Below are positions 61,860-64,000 of a DNA stretch of 64,000 nt, in pieces. The notes beneath the pieces were generated by a model, which was not told where the DNA came from, did no database searches, and saw nothing but the letters and a program-made list of their open reading frames with translations. The translations under genes were made by a program, and so were the position numbers. Source of the stretch: Dictyobacter vulcani (lineage in GTDB: Bacteria > Chloroflexota > Ktedonobacteria > Ktedonobacterales > Ktedonobacteraceae); the NCBI RefSeq assembly GCF_008974265.1, contig NZ_BKZW01000001.1, forward strand, positions 3,286,001-3,350,000. The letters run 5' to 3'. Each line of letters starts with the position of its first letter. Position 1 is the first letter of the stretch.

Positions 61860-63209
61860 ATGCAGGATGATGATGTTATTGAGATTATTGATCTGGACCG
61901 GCCGGAGGGCACAGGCTCTTCCAGTGGAGGAGCTTTTTCACACCGGAGCCGCCTGTGGCTGGGTGCGTTGACCGGTATCGGGATTGTGGTGACACTGGTG
62001 TTGTTTGGTCCGGCTTTAGCGCCTCTGTTTGGAATGACGCAGGCGACGCAGCCAGCCAATCCGATACCGCAGACTGCTGGTGTGGGACACACGCCGCCGC
62101 TGCTCTCGATGGTCACAGACGGGGATGTCGGCCTGGTGAAGGAGGCTCCTTCTTATTCCGGGGTCATCGGCCGTCTCTATGCGGTGCAGACAACGACGGG
62201 ACGCTCGCTATGGCAGGTCGCGCAACCTGTACGCGAGTTCGGAATGGCTGATGGTAAGGTGTATGTGTATAAAAGCACATATGTGCTGGCAGTGCTGAAT
62301 CGACAGACGGGCGCGACGGTGTGGCAAAAGCAACTGGACGTGGATGCTGCGGTGGTTGGGACGCTGGAGCAACAGCTGTATGTGAGTGAGGGCGATCAAC
62401 TGGCGGCGTATGATGTGAACACAGGCGCACGGCTCTGGAGTCGAACGCGGGTGGGGAGTTTTCTACAGGTGGATGCTGGCCGGATCTATACCTTTGCCAA
62501 TAGCCGTACCGGTTGGGCCTTGCTGGCCTTGCGACCGCAGGATGGGAAGACGGTCCAGACCTATATGATGATGGATGTCTACCTGCGCTCGATCCAGATT
62601 GAGCATGGCCTGGCGTATGTGGTGCAGGCCGATGGCGTCCTGTTTACGCTGCGGCTCACGGATCATCGCCAGCTATGGCGGCAGGCGCTACCAGACAACT
62701 CGACGGTGGCTCGGATCCTGGATGGCCGTATCTATCTGGATATTTATGATCAGGGTAAGGACAACTTGATCGAGGTGCTGAATGGCAGCAATGGCCACCT
62801 GCTCTGGAGCTATAGCTATGGCTATGTCTCAACCACCGATGTACAAAATGGGATTGTGTATGTGAGCGCGCATAGCAGTGTCAGCGCTTTACGGGTGGAG
62901 ACAGGCCAGTTACTCTGGCACTACGAGACCGGCTTCCTGGATCCTGCGATTCAGATTAATGATGGCATCGTCTATATCAACTCGCTCTCCGCAGGCGTCA
63001 TCGATACCCTCAATGCCCGCACCGGCCAGCACATCTGGCACTATACCACTCCACAGGGAGGGAAAGGCCAGTCTATGATCCAGAACTTTATCGTCCACGT
63101 TGATGGGGGCATTGTGTATATTGCCGCCGTCAATAATTTTACGCTCAACGCTATCAATGCCAGCGATAAAAGCCTGCTCTGGAATACGCCCATCCATGTC
63201 AACACGTAA
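61860..63209 (+). CDS. membrane-anchored PQQ-like beta-propeller protein, paralogue of the previous gene
   Basis: 449 aa from ATG 61860 (MQDDDVIEIIDLDRPEG), with AAAGGGG eight bases upstream. Same layout: acidic N-terminus, one TM helix (LGALTGIGIVVTLVLFGPAL), then blades TTGRSLWQVAQ, QTGATVWQKQL, NTGARLWSRTR, SNGHLLWSYSYG, ETGQLLWHYET, RTGQHIWHYTT and a final SDKSLLWN. Forms a tandem pair with a 49-bp gap; likely one operon. Confidence 0.82.
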   Translation: MQDDDVIEIIDLDRPEGTGSSSGGAFSHRSRLWLGALTGIGIVVTLVLFGPALAPLFGMTQATQPANPIPQTAGVGHTPPLLSMVTDGDVGLVKEAPSYSGVIGRLYAVQTTTGRSLWQVAQPVREFGMADGKVYVYKSTYVLAVLNRQTGATVWQKQLDVDAAVVGTLEQQLYVSEGDQLAAYDVNTGARLWSRTRVGSFLQVDAGRIYTFANSRTGWALLALRPQDGKTVQTYMMMDVYLRSIQIEHGLAYVVQADGVLFTLRLTDHRQLWRQALPDNSTVARILDGRIYLDIYDQGKDNLIEVLNGSNGHLLWSYSYGYVSTTDVQNGIVYVSAHSSVSALRVETGQLLWHYETGFLDPAIQINDGIVYINSLSAGVIDTLNARTGQHIWHYTTPQGGKGQSMIQNFIVHVDGGIVYIAAVNNFTLNAINASDKSLLWNTPIHVNT

Positions 63210-63536
63210 AGTTAGCGCTGGATGGGAACATGGTCCAGGGATGAATACCAGATCAGGAGGGAAAGTGACCTTCAGGCTATAGCGAACAAATTTCCAAACT
63301 GGTAAGAAAAGTGATTTATTCGTTCTGAAGCGGGTTCTCACGTCCTTTTAGCGCCATGTTTTTTTACGGTCCAAGCTCAAAAAACATGGTATAGTTTCAC
63401 TGATTGTGTTTTCAGAGGATTGCATATGTTAGCGTAATCGCTGCGGATTACCCCCGAGGGAGTAGAAGAGCATTGCATCTAGCTGGTAGGATAGAAGGGC
63501 TTGAACACAAGTCTTATAACAGAGAGAGGACCACCG
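63210..63536. other. intergenic region with a hairpin
   Basis: 327 bp. A stem CCATGTTTTTT / AAAAAACATGG (63354-63389, 13-nt loop) is followed by TATAGT (63390-63395), which may be a -10 element for the last gene, though no -35 at proper distance was found. Confidence 0.45.
63354..63389. terminator. hairpin, possible terminator of the propeller operon
   Basis: 11-bp perfect stem rich in A/T with the T-run inside the stem; terminator function is uncertain. Confidence 0.35.
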
Positions 63537-64000
63537 ATGAACTGGCAAGGCGCTTTTCGTATTCTTATCCGCGTCATTTTTATTTTTGCGTATATAGCTT
63601 TCCTGGCGGCGTCGATCCGACATGTCGCCACATTTTTCCATAATTTTGAAGCAGATCCAAACGACTGGGTGAATCCTTATACGCTGGCAGTAAGCATTGA
63701 CCTGACGGCGCTGGTCCTTACAGTCGGTGTGATGTTTTTCCGAGGGAATATGCCCTGGTATGCGCAGGGTTTTACCTGGGTCTTTATCGTGGCGTTGACG
63801 GCCTTTAGCTGGTTTGTCAACTGGGAATATGCCATGACCTTCCAGGGCAATGATCTGCGTGTCAATGATACATTGAGGATGCTCAATCCTATTCTGGCCT
63901 CATCTTTTGCTTTCTTAAATCTGGCTTATTCGGTGGTGGCGGAGTTCTTTAGCTCTAAGAATAAGACTGCCGCTGAACTGGCTGCCGAAGTTGATGAACT
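63537..64000 (+). CDS. multi-TM membrane protein, 3' end outside the window
   Basis: ATG 63537 with AGAGAGG seven bases upstream; the frame is open to the window end (154 codons). Four hydrophobic segments are visible: ILIRVIFIFAYIAFLAAS, YTLAVSIDLTALVLTVGVMF, YAQGFTWVFIVALTAFSWFV and LNPILASSFAFLNLAYSVVA. Predicted polar C-terminal part begins (SSKNKTAAELAAEVDE). Layout resembles small four-TM proteins such as the DUF2637 type, but that is only a guess. Confidence 0.55.
   Translation, partial: MNWQGAFRILIRVIFIFAYIAFLAASIRHVATFFHNFEADPNDWVNPYTLAVSIDLTALVLTVGVMFFRGNMPWYAQGFTWVFIVALTAFSWFVNWEYAMTFQGNDLRVNDTLRMLNPILASSFAFLNLAYSVVAEFFSSKNKTAAELAAEVDE

Overview
The window reads as a chromosomal segment of a large-genome, mid-GC, soil-type bacterium. 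The mix of a type 2 isopentenyl-diphosphate isomerase, zinc-ribbon Ser/Thr kinases, several ECF sigma factors, MGDG-synthase-like and DUF1385 proteins, PQQ-like propeller proteins and abundant palindromic repeats fits Chloroflexota, class Ktedonobacteria. This is inference from gene content; there is no rRNA in the window to test it.

Layout. (1) 1-3604: housekeeping genes (membrane protein, mobA, fni, purB). (2) About 3960-24353: an accessory island bounded and subdivided by copies of one repeat, called repeat D here (CAACTTAAGAATAAG followed by AACTTAAGA). The left edge is a 60-bp-period tandem array, then an AT-rich palindrome and inverted copies, which together look like a replication origin or recombination platform. 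Inside are a phage portal-like protein with small partners, an excisionase-like HTH protein, a CHC2/TOPRIM primase, a DUF3987-like ATPase and a RusA-like protein. Single repeat D copies then separate a Septu-like ATPase/HNH pair, a two-regulator module with a TIR-nuclease-methyltransferase fusion (cut by a 1503-bp IS), and a GT-C membrane glycosyltransferase. (3) 24672-31799: rpmE, a glycolipid glycosyltransferase, DUF1385, a phosphatase, a Cof hydrolase, an HD hydrolase and a TPR protein. (4) 32194-45073: HtrA protease, ECF sigma/anti-sigma pair, citrate synthase, tandem kinase/pseudokinase, molbindin, DinB-like protein, aldo/keto reductase and an aminotransferase class V enzyme. (5) 45240-51347: a four-gene operon with DUF2089, SHOCT-like and beta-solenoid proteins, then an ECF sigma factor overlapping an anti-sigma/ligand-binding fusion. 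(6) 51685-64000: two ABC ATPases, two GNATs, a nucleotidyltransferase, a Gfo/Idh oxidoreductase, a soluble PAS histidine kinase, two SRPBCC paralogues, two propeller paralogues and a truncated membrane protein.

Two window-wide patterns stand out. First, six genes carry an apparent single-base deletion, five of them in a C-run that is one C short: primase, HNH nuclease, IS transposase, phosphatase and anti-sigma factor; the Cof hydrolase has a similar loss. Sequencing or assembly contraction is the leading explanation, so these are probably intact genes. Second, dispersed palindromic repeats overlap stop codons of neighbouring genes, and two MITE-like elements carry perfect 11-bp target duplications.

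The most notable biology is the repeat-punctuated defence island and its TIR/PD-(D/E)XK/methyltransferase fusion. Removing the IS and one TTAAGT duplication restores a continuous 1231-codon reading frame.
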